From Caldicellulosiruptor hydrothermalis 108 (GTDB lineage: Bacteria > Bacillota > Thermoanaerobacteria > Caldicellulosiruptorales > Caldicellulosiruptoraceae): a stretch of DNA of 64,000 nucleotides. A program made the position numbers and the translations under genes. The first letter of the stretch is position 1. Each line of letters begins with the position of its first letter. Below are positions 1 through 9,009 of the stretch, in pieces. The stretch spans positions 898,001 through 962,000 of the forward strand of contig NC_014652.1 of NCBI RefSeq assembly GCF_000166355.1, in the 5' to 3' direction. Below the pieces are notes generated by a model. The model had not been told where the DNA came from. It searched no databases and worked only from the letters and a program-made list of their open reading frames with translations.

Positions 1-707
1 GTTTTATGTGTGCGGCATTTCACATAATTTCTGAAGGTATAGATAAAGATAGGGCTATAATTGTTTCAAAAAATGAGTACCAACCGATGTTCATAGATAG
101 TGTAAGAGAGGTTCAAAATGATTTCAAAACGTTTTTGGAAATGAGGAAGGGCATAATTGAAAAAGCTGATAGCAGTGTTTTCAAAAAGATTTACTATGCA
201 TTTTTATCAGATACTAAGGACAAAGAGGGTTATATTTTGAGATATCTATTTTTTGTATTCGAACATGGCAAAAAGATAAAGTATCTTTACAGTGATGATA
301 TAGTAAATGCAGTTGAAAAGATGGCAAAAAACGTTAGCAGGGAAATAGGAAAGTACATGGGGCTTATGAGGTTTTGTGAGACAGATAAAGGTTTTCTTTA
401 TGCCAAGTTTGAACCCAAAAACGACATCATAAAACCAATTGCATATTTTTTTAAAAATAGACTGAATGAATTTTACTGGGCCATCCATGATGTGAAGCGA
501 AACAAAGTTGCTATTTACGATAGAAAAAAAGTCCAGTTTTTAACTTGTGACAACCTAAAATTGAAAGTGACTCATCAAGATGAGATGTTTCAGATGCTGT
601 GGAAGAATTATTTTAAAGCAGTGGCAATTGAAGAGAGGAAGAATCTAAAACTTCAGCAGCAGAACATGCCCAAAAGATACTGGAAGTATCTTTTAGAAAA
701 AAATTAG
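1..707 (+). CDS. DUF4130 / TIGR03915 putative DNA metabolism protein (5' end outside the window)
   Basis: The protein resembles the family known as SAM-associated DUF4130 or probable DNA metabolism protein, usually encoded next to a radical SAM protein of the TIGR03916 type; its biochemical role is not established. The visible part has the family's C-terminal features: a FYWAIHDVKRN segment, a conserved DEMFQMLW stretch and a terminal PKRYWKYL motif. The frame is open to the left edge, and the codon before the first ATG (position 6) reads Phe. The family normally starts about ten residues earlier with a YDGSFEGF-like segment, so ATG 6 is probably internal and the gene partial. A terminator follows the stop codon directly. 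The radical SAM partner, if present, lies outside the window. Confidence 0.75.
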   Translation, partial: FMCAAFHIISEGIDKDRAIIVSKNEYQPMFIDSVREVQNDFKTFLEMRKGIIEKADSSVFKKIYYAFLSDTKDKEGYILRYLFFVFEHGKKIKYLYSDDIVNAVEKMAKNVSREIGKYMGLMRFCETDKGFLYAKFEPKNDIIKPIAYFFKNRLNEFYWAIHDVKRNKVAIYDRKKVQFLTCDNLKLKVTHQDEMFQMLWKNYFKAVAIEERKNLKLQQQNMPKRYWKYLLEKN

Positions 708-741
708 GTGTACATCCTTCTTTTCGGATGCACACCTTTTT
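706..741 (+). terminator. Rho-independent terminator of the DUF4130 gene
   Basis: Arms AGGTGTACATCC (706-717) and GGATGCACACCT (726-737) pair with one mismatch, and TTTTT follows. The hairpin begins inside the stop codon of the gene. Confidence 0.85.
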
Positions 742-764
742 GTTTTGAGCATAAGTTTAAAATT

Positions 765-1811
765 TTATTTCTTCTTTCCTTTGTGAGGCTGCTGAGGAAT
801 CTTTTTTATTTCTATTTCTATTTTAGAGTTACCTTTGCCAGGGATTGTGATTTTCTTTTCTGGTGTTGGCTGAATATACTTTTTAGGCATATTGAGAGAG
901 TTTTTAACGATGTTTTCAATTTTGGAAAGAACATCTGTGTAAAGATTTTTTATCTCAGAAATAATGTTGACTTTTGCTTGATATAATCTTACCACTTCAT
1001 TCAATATGCTTACCATTTTGTTGTAGTCGCCAGTTTTAATTGTTTGGTGATATTCATAGAGTTTGACTTTTATCTGCTTATCGATGGTATTTATCTGGTA
1101 TACCTTTTGGCTTACTGTTGGTTGTATCTGGTCGACAAACTGTTTTATTTGATATACAGCCTGGTCAACTGCCTGTTGCTGCTGATTTTTATATGTCTCT
1201 TCATACACTTTTAGTTCATTAAGTTTTTGATTTAGTTGATTGTTGAGCTCTGCTACCTTGGAAGATGAGAAGTTCTTTTTGTTGAGTTCCTTTTGAAGTT
1301 GGGATATTGTCTTGTTCACCTCATTAATTATCTGCTTCATTTCCTGTGTAAAGAAATTCTTATCATATCTTTTTGCAGCTTGGATGTAAGCATTTATCTT
1401 TGCCCTAAGATGATTTACCTCAGCATTAATCTTGTTAAACTTTGTTCTTAGTTGATTTATTTGCAAAATGAGATTATTAATGGCCTTTTTCTGCTCTTTT
1501 GTAAGTTTCTGTGGTTCTTGGATATTCACATTGTCATTTGAAATAGGTGGAATCAATTCGGTGGTTGAATTTGTGCTATAAGTTGAAGAATATGTTGTGG
1601 TTGTGGTTGTCGAATTTTGAGTATTGTAGGTCTGAGAATAAGTAGTATCTTGTGTAGTTTGATAAGTTTGTGCCTGGGTTGTGCTATAGGCTGAGCTTGT
1701 CACAGTCTGAGAAGATGAAGTAGCTGATGCATCTTGGTCAGCATATACCGGCACTAATAAGAGAAAAGTAAAGATGAATACTAAAATTAAGCTTATCAGT
1801 TTTCTTTTCAT
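765..1811 (-). CDS. Secreted coiled-coil protein with Ser/Thr-rich linker, unknown function
   Basis: No family recognised. Residues 1-24 form a Sec signal peptide (KRK, hydrophobic core, VYADQ cleavage region). Residues about 25-90 are almost entirely Ser, Thr, Gln and Tyr, a low-complexity linker that looks extracellular. Residues about 100-310 are rich in Leu/Ile/Asn/Gln/Lys heptads and should form long coiled coils. The tail is basic (PHKGKKK). The start ATG has GGAGG about 10 bases upstream. The gene stands alone, convergent with its left neighbour and divergent from the FAD protein. It could be a wall- or surface-associated structural protein; nothing in the sequence shows an enzyme. Confidence 0.7.
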   Translation of the reverse strand: MKRKLISLILVFIFTFLLLVPVYADQDASATSSSQTVTSSAYSTTQAQTYQTTQDTTYSQTYNTQNSTTTTTTYSSTYSTNSTTELIPPISNDNVNIQEPQKLTKEQKKAINNLILQINQLRTKFNKINAEVNHLRAKINAYIQAAKRYDKNFFTQEMKQIINEVNKTISQLQKELNKKNFSSSKVAELNNQLNQKLNELKVYEETYKNQQQQAVDQAVYQIKQFVDQIQPTVSQKVYQINTIDKQIKVKLYEYHQTIKTGDYNKMVSILNEVVRLYQAKVNIISEIKNLYTDVLSKIENIVKNSLNMPKKYIQPTPEKKITIPGKGNSKIEIEIKKIPQQPHKGKKK

Positions 1812-1915
1812 TTTTTATACTTGCCTCCTTGTAAATTTTTTCTTCTGCTTTTATAATACCTCATTTATTTAGATTTTTCGTTTCTCAATTATTAAAAAAG
1901 TGTGTAAATTTTTAA

Positions 1916-1944
1916 TAGACAAATTCTCTTATTTGGTGTAATAT
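1916..1944 (+). promoter_or_regulatory. Promoter of the COG2509 FAD protein
   Basis: TAGACA (1916-1921) and TATAAT-like TAATAT (1939-1944) are separated by 17 bases, a good sigma-A type match about 45 bases ahead of the start codon. Confidence 0.55.
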
Positions 1945-1989
1945 TTCAAAGGGGATTTTAATTTTGCAAAAAGCAAAAGGGTGAAGGAT

Positions 1990-3378
1990 ATGAACACAGT
2001 TTATGATGTCATTATTGTAGGGGCAGGACCATGTGGGATATTTACGGCATATGAGCTTGTGAAAATTTCTTCTGCAGCAAAAGTTGTGATATTCGAGAAA
2101 GGAAGAGACATCGAGTCGAGAGAGTGTCCAAAGAGAGTTACAAATGTTTGTAGCGGCTGCAAACCTTGTAATATAACAACTGGATTTTCGGGTGCAGGTG
2201 CGTTTTCTGATGGGAAGTTGTCACTATCACCAAATGTTGGCGGCAGAATTCAAGAATTTGTCGGGCAAAACAAGGCAATAGAGCTCATAAAGTACGTAGA
2301 TAGCATATACCTTGAAAATGGGGCAGACACTAAGGTATATGGTACAAATAGTCAGGTGATTGAGGAGATAAAGAGGAAGGCAACTGTTGCAAACCTCATG
2401 CTTGTTGAAAGTCCAATAAGACATCTTGGCACCGAAGAGGCAAAAAAAATATACAAAAGACTCCAGGATTTTCTCCTTAGCAATAACATTGAGATAAAAT
2501 TCAGAACACCTGTAAAAGACTTGATTGTGGAAGACGGAAAAGTGGCAGGGGTTGTTGCTGAGGATGGCAGTATATACCATGCAAAAAATGTTGTGATATG
2601 TGTTGGGCGTGAAGGTGCAAGCTGGCTTTCGAAAATAATAGAAAAGTATAATATCCCGTGTGAGAATAACAGGGTTGACATAGGTGTGAGGGTAGAGACG
2701 CCAAATCATATATGGAAGGGGATAACAGAGCATCTTTATGAGAGCAAGTTCATATACTATACAAAAACATTTGATGACAAGGTAAGAACATTTTGCATGA
2801 ACCCGGGTGGGTATGTTGCTGTTGAACACTATGACAACTTGGCAGTAGTTAACGGTCACAGCTACAAAAATATAAAGAGCGACAACACAAACTTTGCTCT
2901 GCTTGTATCAAAACACTTTACAGACCCCTTCAAAGATAGTATAAAGTATGGCAAGTACATTGCAGAACTTGCAAACATGCTCTCAGGAGGCAAAGTACTT
3001 GTTCAAAGGTATGGTGATTTTATAAGAGGTAGAAGGTCAAACGAGGAGAGGATAAAAAGAAACTCTGTTGTACCGACACTTACAGATGCTGTTGCCGGTG
3101 ATTTGAGCTTAGTTTTGCCATACAGGATTATGCTTGATATAAAAGAGATGATTGAAGCTTTGGACTATGTAGTGCAGGGAGTTGCATCGTTTGACACGCT
3201 GCTTTACGGTGTTGAGGTTAAATTTTATTCAAACGAGGTAAAAGTCAAGAACAATTTTGAGTGTTTGACAATTCAAAACCTTTATTTTGGTGGCGATGGA
3301 GCAGGAATTACAAGAGGACTTATGCAGGCGAGTGTAAATGGAGTTTTGATTGCCCGCGAGATTGCAAGTAAATTATAA
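1990..3378 (+). CDS. FAD-dependent dehydrogenase, COG2509 family
   Basis: Flavoprotein oxidoreductase of unknown substrate. The N-terminus has the Rossmann dinucleotide motif VGAGPCG followed by an acidic strand end (VVIFEKG), as in FAD-binding proteins. A Cys cluster follows (VTNVCSGCKPCN, near residue 55) next to the FSGAGAFSDGKL segment characteristic of COG2509. The C-terminus has a second FAD motif, GGDGAGITRGL. About 462 residues, full length for the family. A GTG at 1981 would extend the frame by three codons, but AAAGGG at 1976-1981 is correctly placed for ATG 1990, so I use that. Single gene with its own promoter and terminator. Confidence 0.8.
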   Translation: MNTVYDVIIVGAGPCGIFTAYELVKISSAAKVVIFEKGRDIESRECPKRVTNVCSGCKPCNITTGFSGAGAFSDGKLSLSPNVGGRIQEFVGQNKAIELIKYVDSIYLENGADTKVYGTNSQVIEEIKRKATVANLMLVESPIRHLGTEEAKKIYKRLQDFLLSNNIEIKFRTPVKDLIVEDGKVAGVVAEDGSIYHAKNVVICVGREGASWLSKIIEKYNIPCENNRVDIGVRVETPNHIWKGITEHLYESKFIYYTKTFDDKVRTFCMNPGGYVAVEHYDNLAVVNGHSYKNIKSDNTNFALLVSKHFTDPFKDSIKYGKYIAELANMLSGGKVLVQRYGDFIRGRRSNEERIKRNSVVPTLTDAVAGDLSLVLPYRIMLDIKEMIEALDYVVQGVASFDTLLYGVEVKFYSNEVKVKNNFECLTIQNLYFGGDGAGITRGLMQASVNGVLIAREIASKL

Positions 3379-3399
3379 GTTCATTCGTTTAAGCTTTTG

Positions 3400-3434
3400 A
3401 GGTGGTCTTAAAAGAGCAAAAAGGCCACCTTTTT
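3400..3434 (+). terminator. Terminator behind the COG2509 gene
   Basis: AGGTGGTC (3400-3407) pairs with GGCCACCT (3423-3430), including one G-U pair, and a T run follows. Confidence 0.8.
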
Positions 3435-3485
3435 GTTTTGTTAAGTTTAAGATATAATAAATAGGGAAAGGAAGTGCTGCTCAAA

Positions 3486-4325
3486 ATGATTGATCTTCAT
3501 GTTCACACAACATTTTCAGATGGAACGCTTACTCCTCAAGAGGTTGTAAAGCTTGCTAAAGAAAAAGGGCTTTTTGCTATTGCCATAACTGACCATGATA
3601 CAACAGATGGTGTAATACATGCCATCGATGAGGGAAACAGGCTTGGGCTTAAAGTGGTGAGCGGTGTTGAGATAAGCGCTGATTTTGAGATAGAAATGCA
3701 TATTTTAGGGCTTTTTGTAGATATTAACAATGAATTCTTGCAGCAAAGGCTAAAGATGCTTGAAAGGTTCAGGAAAGAAAGAAACCCTAAGATAATTGAA
3801 AAGCTTAGGCAAATGGGGTACAGCATTTCGATGGATGAAGTAGAAAAGTTATCTTCGGGAGAGATGATAGGAAGACCTCATATTGCCCAGGTGCTTGTCA
3901 AGAAAGGATATTTTTCGAGCACAAAAGAGGTGTTTGAAAAACTTTTAGGTTTTGGAAAACCTGCTTATGTAAAAAAGGATAAGTTAAAACCTCAAGAGGC
4001 TATTGAGGCAATAAAAAAGGCAGGCGGGCTTGCTATTTTGGCACATCCTCACAAGTATTTATATCTGGAAGAGGGAAGCGAAAACGTATTTTTGGAACTA
4101 AAAGAATATGGGCTTGACGGGCTTGAGGTTTTCCACTCAGACCACAGCCAAAAAGAGACAAATATGCTACTTGAGATTGCTAAAAAACTTGACCTTGCTA
4201 TCAGCGGCGGAAGCGACTTTCACGGGGAAAACAAACCAGAGATTTGTATAGGAGTTGGAAAGGGAAATTTAAAGATAGATGATGAAATTTTCTACTTGTT
4301 AGAAAGCAGGGTACTAAAACGATGA
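3486..4325 (+). CDS. PHP-domain metal-dependent phosphoesterase
   Basis: A PHP-family hydrolase, likely acting on a small phosphate ester or nucleotide such as 3',5'-nucleoside bisphosphate (the known role of the YciV/RNase AM group); substrate here not shown. Metal-binding motifs are visible: DLHVHTTFSDG at the start, ITDHDTTDG near residue 35, GVEIS near 60, LAHPHKY near 185 and SGGSDFHGENK near 245. About 279 residues, normal for the family. A GTG at 3474 is possible, but GGAAG lies only a few bases before it, so ATG 3486, the usual family start, is preferred. The stop overlaps the comEC start by four bases, so the genes are translationally coupled. Confidence 0.85.
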   Translation: MIDLHVHTTFSDGTLTPQEVVKLAKEKGLFAIAITDHDTTDGVIHAIDEGNRLGLKVVSGVEISADFEIEMHILGLFVDINNEFLQQRLKMLERFRKERNPKIIEKLRQMGYSISMDEVEKLSSGEMIGRPHIAQVLVKKGYFSSTKEVFEKLLGFGKPAYVKKDKLKPQEAIEAIKKAGGLAILAHPHKYLYLEEGSENVFLELKEYGLDGLEVFHSDHSQKETNMLLEIAKKLDLAISGGSDFHGENKPEICIGVGKGNLKIDDEIFYLLESRVLKR

Positions 4326-6580
4326 CAAGAAAGGCGTTATTTGTTGCCGGTTTTATGATGATAGGAATTGTTCTGGGCAGAAATATAAAAGAAATTGAGG
4401 CACTTGTATTTTGCCTTTTGCTAATTTTAGGAGCGCTGTGTGCTGCCTACTATTTTTTTCCTCAGTACTTTAAAAAGGAAAAGTTTTTGTTTATTTTATG
4501 TTTTCTTTTTCTTACGCTTCAGCTTTTCAGGACACACTACATTTTCTATGTCCACGAACCACAAAAAAATCTGGATGGGAAACATGTTTCTATTGTTGGT
4601 AGTGTGTGCTCATTTCCCGAGATAAGTGAAAAAAAGACTTCCTTTTATCTGAAAACAAAGCTAAATGCAAAGGCTATTACTCTTAGGGTTACAACAGAGT
4701 CTAAAAAAAGTATTTTTTATGGAGATAATGTGAAAGTTTCTGGAAAACTAAAAATTCCAAAAGGAAAGACAAATAGATTCGGATTTGACTACAGGGAATA
4801 TTTGAAAGGCAAAGGTGCTATTTATACACTTTACTCAAAAGAGGTAGAGGTTATCTCTCAAGGCAAAAATGTTCTCAGCCTCCTCAATAGATTTTCTGCA
4901 ATGCTAAATAATCTTATAGATAGGTCTTTTAAAAATGATATATCTTCACTTTTGAAAGGTTTAATTCTTGGCAACAAATCCACAATTCCAGATGATATGT
5001 ACAAAGACTTTCAGCGAAGCGGGCTTGCTCATCTTCTTGCGGTCTCTGGTGGAAATGTAGGAGTGCTATGCGCTTTTGTTGAGATTTTGTTCAGAAGAAT
5101 ATTAAAGGTTTATGGTAAGGGAGTAAACTTTTTAATAATAGGTGTCATAATTGTTTTTGCTATCGTCACAGGTATGTCGGCATCGGTTGTTAGAGCCTCA
5201 ATTATGGCGGCAATCTTCTATGCTGGAAGGATTATTTACAGAAATCCTGACATGCTCAATAGCCTAGCTGTATCAAGCGTTTTGATGCTTTTGGTAAATC
5301 CGCTTTTTCTTTTTGACATTGGGTTTCAGCTGTCTTTTTTGAGTGTTCTTTCAATAATTCTGTTTTGTAAAGGGATATATGAGTATTTTGCGAAGTTAAA
5401 GATACCAAGAGGTGTATCTTCACTTATTGCAGTTTCAATTTCTGCTCAAATTTTAATATTGCCATTGATGGCTTATTATTTTTCTGAGGTCTCAGTTATT
5501 TCATTCTTGACAAACATAGTTGCTGTACCAGTTGCAGGTGCTGTTGTACCAAGTGGGCTGTTGTATTTTATATTTTTGGTCTTCAATATAGATATATTAC
5601 CATTTAAATGGTTTTTAGAAGTCTGTGTGAACGTACTAATGTACCTTTCAAGATTATCTCATGTTGGGTTTTCGCATGTGAAAGTCATTTTATGGGATGA
5701 GAAGCTAATATTTTGTTACTATCTTGTCGTGGCATCTTTGATTTTTAGAAAATTTATAAACAGGCAACTAAAATATGTGATATATTTGAGTATTTGTGGA
5801 CTGCTTGTGGCATTTATCTTACAGACACTTATAAATTACAACAGGCTCATCATAAACGTAATAGATGTAGGACAGGGAGACAGTAGCCTTATTACATACA
5901 AGGGATTTTCAATGATGATTGATACAGGACCTGAGTATGAAGATTTCAGCAGCTTGAAAAGAGTAGTTCTTCCGTATATACTCAAAAGAGGGGTATCAAA
6001 ACTTGACGTTTTGGTCTTGACACACAAGCACAGCGACCACATTGGAGACTTTGAATATCTGCTTGATGAGATGAAAGTCGACAGGATTGTAACATCAAAA
6101 GAGGTCTATTTTGAAAATGCTCAAAAGTTCAAAGGGCAAAAGGTTGTGTTAGTAGATAGCTTGAAAGTTTATCGCTACAAGGATTTAAAAGCCTATTTTA
6201 TCCCACCGGTAAAAGAAGATGAAAATAGTTCTGTTGTTGTGAAGCTGACCTTTGGCAATTTTTCTATGCTTTTTACTGGTGATGCCTCATATGAGTCTGA
6301 GATAGAATACATGAAAAGGTTTAATTTACATGCGACCATTTTAAAAGTGGGGCACCATGGAAGCAGCACAGCAACATCTGAAGAGTTTTTGGAAAATGTA
6401 AAGCCAAGACTTGCAGTAATTTCAGTAGGGAAAGACAACATCTTTGGGCATCCTTCGAATGAGGTCTTACAAAGACTCAAAGAAAGGAATATTAAGGTTT
6501 ATAGAACAGATTTAAATGGAACCATAGAGATAGTGGTTGACAAAAATAAAGTGATGATAAACCCGTATATTGTGAGGTGA
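4322..6580 (+). CDS. comEC: DNA internalization competence protein ComEC/Rec2
   Basis: Polytopic membrane channel that carries single-stranded DNA into the cell during natural transformation. The 752 residues have the full three-part layout: an N-terminal membrane/DUF4131 region with an OB-like segment (residues about 1-180), the central Competence domain with many membrane helices (about 200-490, including GLAHLLAVSGGNVG), and a C-terminal metallo-beta-lactamase-like domain (about 510-750) with VGQGDSSLI, LTHKHSDHIGD and VGHHGSSTATSEEF. It overlaps the PHP gene by ATGA and precedes holA, a common pairing in Firmicutes. With the pilus operon and comFB elsewhere in the window it suggests DNA uptake ability. 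Confidence 0.93.
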   Translation: MTRKALFVAGFMMIGIVLGRNIKEIEALVFCLLLILGALCAAYYFFPQYFKKEKFLFILCFLFLTLQLFRTHYIFYVHEPQKNLDGKHVSIVGSVCSFPEISEKKTSFYLKTKLNAKAITLRVTTESKKSIFYGDNVKVSGKLKIPKGKTNRFGFDYREYLKGKGAIYTLYSKEVEVISQGKNVLSLLNRFSAMLNNLIDRSFKNDISSLLKGLILGNKSTIPDDMYKDFQRSGLAHLLAVSGGNVGVLCAFVEILFRRILKVYGKGVNFLIIGVIIVFAIVTGMSASVVRASIMAAIFYAGRIIYRNPDMLNSLAVSSVLMLLVNPLFLFDIGFQLSFLSVLSIILFCKGIYEYFAKLKIPRGVSSLIAVSISAQILILPLMAYYFSEVSVISFLTNIVAVPVAGAVVPSGLLYFIFLVFNIDILPFKWFLEVCVNVLMYLSRLSHVGFSHVKVILWDEKLIFCYYLVVASLIFRKFINRQLKYVIYLSICGLLVAFILQTLINYNRLIINVIDVGQGDSSLITYKGFSMMIDTGPEYEDFSSLKRVVLPYILKRGVSKLDVLVLTHKHSDHIGDFEYLLDEMKVDRIVTSKEVYFENAQKFKGQKVVLVDSLKVYRYKDLKAYFIPPVKEDENSSVVVKLTFGNFSMLFTGDASYESEIEYMKRFNLHATILKVGHHGSSTATSEEFLENVKPRLAVISVGKDNIFGHPSNEVLQRLKERNIKVYRTDLNGTIEIVVDKNKVMINPYIVR

Positions 6581-6590
6581 AGTAGTTAAC

Positions 6591-7598
6591 ATGGCTGAAA
6601 AATCAAAAGAGATTATAAAAGAATTAAATTCGCAGCTCTTGAAAAAGGATTTCAAGAAGATTTACCTTTTTTATGGACAAGAAATATTTTTGATTGATGA
6701 ATATACACGACGGTTTAGCCATGCCATAGTAGGTGGGAATTTGAACAATATAGTAAAGTTTGACGGTGAGACTGCAAATTATAACGATATAATAAACGAA
6801 ATGTTTTCAATATCTTTTGATTTAGAGCCAAGAGTGCTAATTTTCAAAAACTTTTTCAAGTACGCATCTACAAACTCCAACTTAAATCTTTCTGCTATCA
6901 TAGATAATATCAAAAATTTCAGAAGTGACAGTACTTATATAATCTTCAAAGAATATGAAGCAAAAGAAAACAAGTTGTTTTCTGCCCTCAAACAAATAGC
7001 ATTTTCTGCAGAGCTTGTGCAGCCTTCTATGCCCGATTTGGTAAAATGGGTTCAAAATGTAATGTCTAAAGAAGGGAAAACAATCTCTGAAAATATGGCA
7101 CAGGAGATTATTCTTCATTACAACAAAGACATGATGCTTATTTACAACTATTTACAAGTTCTCATTTCGTATCTTGGTAAAAGAAGCAAGGTTACGCATG
7201 ATGATATATTAAAGACCTTGACCGACAACCCACAAGACCATATATTCCAGATGCTTGATGCTTTTGCCACAAAGGACACAGAAGGTGGTTATAAGTATCT
7301 GAGAGAGCTATATCAGCTCAGGACAAGTGTCAGCAAGATTTTGGCTTTGATTTTGCGTCATTTTAAGATACTTGGAATGTTAAAAGAGATGCAGGAGACA
7401 AATAAGAAACAGATTGCAAAACAGCTTGGTATTCTTGAGTTCTTTGTTGACAAGTACAAAAAACAAGCAGAAAGCTTTACCCTTGACAAGATAAAATCTA
7501 TAATCCAAAAAACCATAGAATATGAGTACATGATAAAAAAAGGGCAAATTGATGATGAGACAGCGCTTGAAATGCTTTTGTACCAGATTGTAAAATAA
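6591..7598 (+). CDS. holA: DNA polymerase III delta subunit
   Basis: Clamp-loader subunit that opens the sliding clamp during replication. The 335 residues match the Firmicute HolA/YqeN family: an N-terminal AAA-like region beginning KKIYLFYGQEIFLIDEY, a middle domain with the KGRKSAVLEEFAK-equivalent helical region, and a C-terminal collar domain (LYQLRTSVSKILALILRHFKIL). As expected for delta it has no functional Walker A motif. It lies 10 bases behind comEC with GAGGTGAAG overlapping the comEC stop, so it is probably the last gene of that operon. Confidence 0.88.
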   Translation: MAEKSKEIIKELNSQLLKKDFKKIYLFYGQEIFLIDEYTRRFSHAIVGGNLNNIVKFDGETANYNDIINEMFSISFDLEPRVLIFKNFFKYASTNSNLNLSAIIDNIKNFRSDSTYIIFKEYEAKENKLFSALKQIAFSAELVQPSMPDLVKWVQNVMSKEGKTISENMAQEIILHYNKDMMLIYNYLQVLISYLGKRSKVTHDDILKTLTDNPQDHIFQMLDAFATKDTEGGYKYLRELYQLRTSVSKILALILRHFKILGMLKEMQETNKKQIAKQLGILEFFVDKYKKQAESFTLDKIKSIIQKTIEYEYMIKKGQIDDETALEMLLYQIVK

Positions 7599-7603
7599 AA
7601 TAC

Positions 7604-7645
7604 AAAAAGGCTATCCATTGAAAAGAGACTGGACAGCCCTTTTTT
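7604..7645. terminator. Bidirectional terminator between holA and rpsT
   Basis: GGCTATCC (7609-7616) and GGACAGCC (7631-7638) form the stem. A runs lie on the left and T runs on the right, so it can end both converging transcripts. Confidence 0.85.
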
Positions 7646-7646
7646 A

Positions 7647-7946
7647 TTATTGAGCTTTTGATTCTGGCTGTGGTGAAGACAGAGCAGCGTACTTGTTGAT
7701 TAGTTTCATAAGTCTTGATTTCTTTCTTGAAGCATTGTTCTTGTGTATAACACCTTTTGCAGCTGTCTGGTCAATGAGCTTTGCAGCTTTTGAGTAAAGT
7801 TCTTTTGCCTTTTCGATGTCACCGCTAAGCAATGCTTTTTTGACCTCTTTTATAGCCTTTTTCATTTTAAATTTTTGAATCTTATTTTCGATAGTTCTTC
7901 GTCTTATAACCTTTATCTTCTTTTTAGCAGACTTTGTGTTTGCCAA
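7647..7946 (-). CDS. rpsT: 30S ribosomal protein S20
   Basis: Small-subunit ribosomal protein that binds 16S rRNA early in assembly. The 99 residues begin ANTKSAKKKIKV with a very basic N-terminal helix, and KGVIHKNNASRKKSRL is the conserved S20 signature. The extra PQPESKAQ tail is disordered-looking. The start codon is TTG (7944-7946), clearly set by GGAGGTG just upstream; no ATG is available. E. coli rpsT also uses a UUG start, which matters for its translational autocontrol. It has its own promoter and shares a terminator with holA. Confidence 0.95.
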   Translation of the reverse strand: MANTKSAKKKIKVIRRRTIENKIQKFKMKKAIKEVKKALLSGDIEKAKELYSKAAKLIDQTAAKGVIHKNNASRKKSRLMKLINKYAALSSPQPESKAQ

Positions 7947-7984
7947 AACTTTTCACCTCCACTCAAAATTTAAGACTAATTGCT

Positions 7985-8013
7985 ATTTTATCACGACAAA
8001 AGCAAAATTGCAA
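7985..8013 (-). promoter_or_regulatory. rpsT promoter
   Basis: On the minus strand TTGCAA (8008-8013) and TAAAAT (7985-7990) are spaced 17 bases apart, giving a leader of about 30 bases. Confidence 0.6.
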
Positions 8014-8036
8014 CAGCTCAAAGTAGCAAAGAAAAT

Positions 8037-8065
8037 AAAGCAAAAGGCAAGGTTTTTGCCTTGCC
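8037..8065 (-). terminator. ldh terminator
   Basis: GGCAAGG (8046-8052) pairs with CCTTGCC (8059-8065). On the minus strand the hairpin is followed by TTTTGCTTTATTTT, and it starts at the ldh stop codon. Confidence 0.8.
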
Positions 8066-9009
8066 TATAGGTTTAAAGACTCTATCACACTTTTTATTAC
8101 CTGAGCAGAGTTTTTAAGCTTTTCTTTTTCCTCATCTGTCAGAGGAATATCAAATACTTTTACAACTCCGCTTTTGTTGACAATTGCAGGAAGGGAAATT
8201 GCAACGTCTTTTACACCATATACGTCATCAACTATTGATGAGACAGGCAGTATAGAATTTTCATCTCTGATTATAGCTTCAACAATTCTTCTAACAGCCA
8301 ATGCAATGGCGTAATATGTTGCTCCTTTTCTTTCAATTATTTCGTATGCAGCGTTTTTTACTTTGTTGAATATTTCCTCTTTTACTTCAGGTGAGCAGTT
8401 TTTCCCGCACAAAAGACACTCTTGCATAAAATTCACGCCACCTATGTTTGTAAGCGACCATGCAGCAATCTCACTATCTCCATGTTCGCCCAAGATATAT
8501 GCATGGACATTTCTCACGTCGACCTGGCAGTGCTGTGCCAAGAGGTATCTGAATCGCGATGAGTCTAAGACTGTTCCAGATCCTATAATCTGATTTTTTG
8601 GCAGACCTGAAACTTTATACATTACGTAAGTGAGAACATCAACAGGATTGGTGACCATTAAAAGTATTGCATCCTGCGTGTATTTGATAATATTTTCCAC
8701 TATCGACTTTGTAATCTGCGCATTTTTATGAGTAAGGTCAAGCCTTGTTTCACCAGGCTTTTGGTTGGCACCAGCAGTGATTATTATTATATCAGCATCT
8801 TTGCAATCCTCATAATCACCTGCCCATATCTTGACGGGTTTTACAAAGGATATTCCGTGATTTAAATCCATCGCTTCACCTTCAGCTTTTGCATAATTAG
8901 CGTCAATCAGAACAAGTTCTGTTGCAAGCCCGGCATCTACAAGAGCAAAAGCAGTTGATGCGCCCACAAATCCTGTTCCAATTATTACAATTTTACCCGG
9001 TTTTCTCAT
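8065..9009 (-). CDS. ldh: L-lactate dehydrogenase
   Basis: Reduces pyruvate to L-lactate with NADH, regenerating NAD during fermentation in the cytoplasm. The 314 residues show the NAD motif GTGFVGAS, the acidic residue for NAD at the end of the second strand (LIDAN), the substrate-loop segment [11 protein letters not shown], the motif [13 protein letters not shown], and the catalytic histidine in [26 protein letters not shown] is the usual LDH rather than malate dehydrogenase signature. A strong GGAGGAAAAA site precedes the ATG. Single-gene unit with its own terminator. Confidence 0.95.
   Translation of the reverse strand: MRKPGKIVIIGTGFVGASTAFALVDAGLATELVLIDANYAKAEGEAMDLNHGISFVKPVKIWAGDYEDCKDADIIIITAGANQKPGETRLDLTHKNAQITKSIVENIIKYTQDAILLMVTNPVDVLTYVMYKVSGLPKNQIIGSGTVLDSSRFRYLLAQHCQVDVRNVHAYILGEHGDSEIAAWSLTNIGGVNFMQECLLCGKNCSPEVKEEIFNKVKNAAYEIIERKGATYYAIALAVRRIVEAIIRDENSILPVSSIVDDVYGVKDVAISLPAIVNKSGVVKVFDIPLTDEEKEKLKNSAQVIKSVIESLNL

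Noticed and set aside
2227-2859. A 210-codon minus-strand frame inside the COG2509 gene
   Set aside because: Opposite a full flavoprotein with intact motifs; its Cys/Tyr/Phe-rich translation is typical antisense noise.
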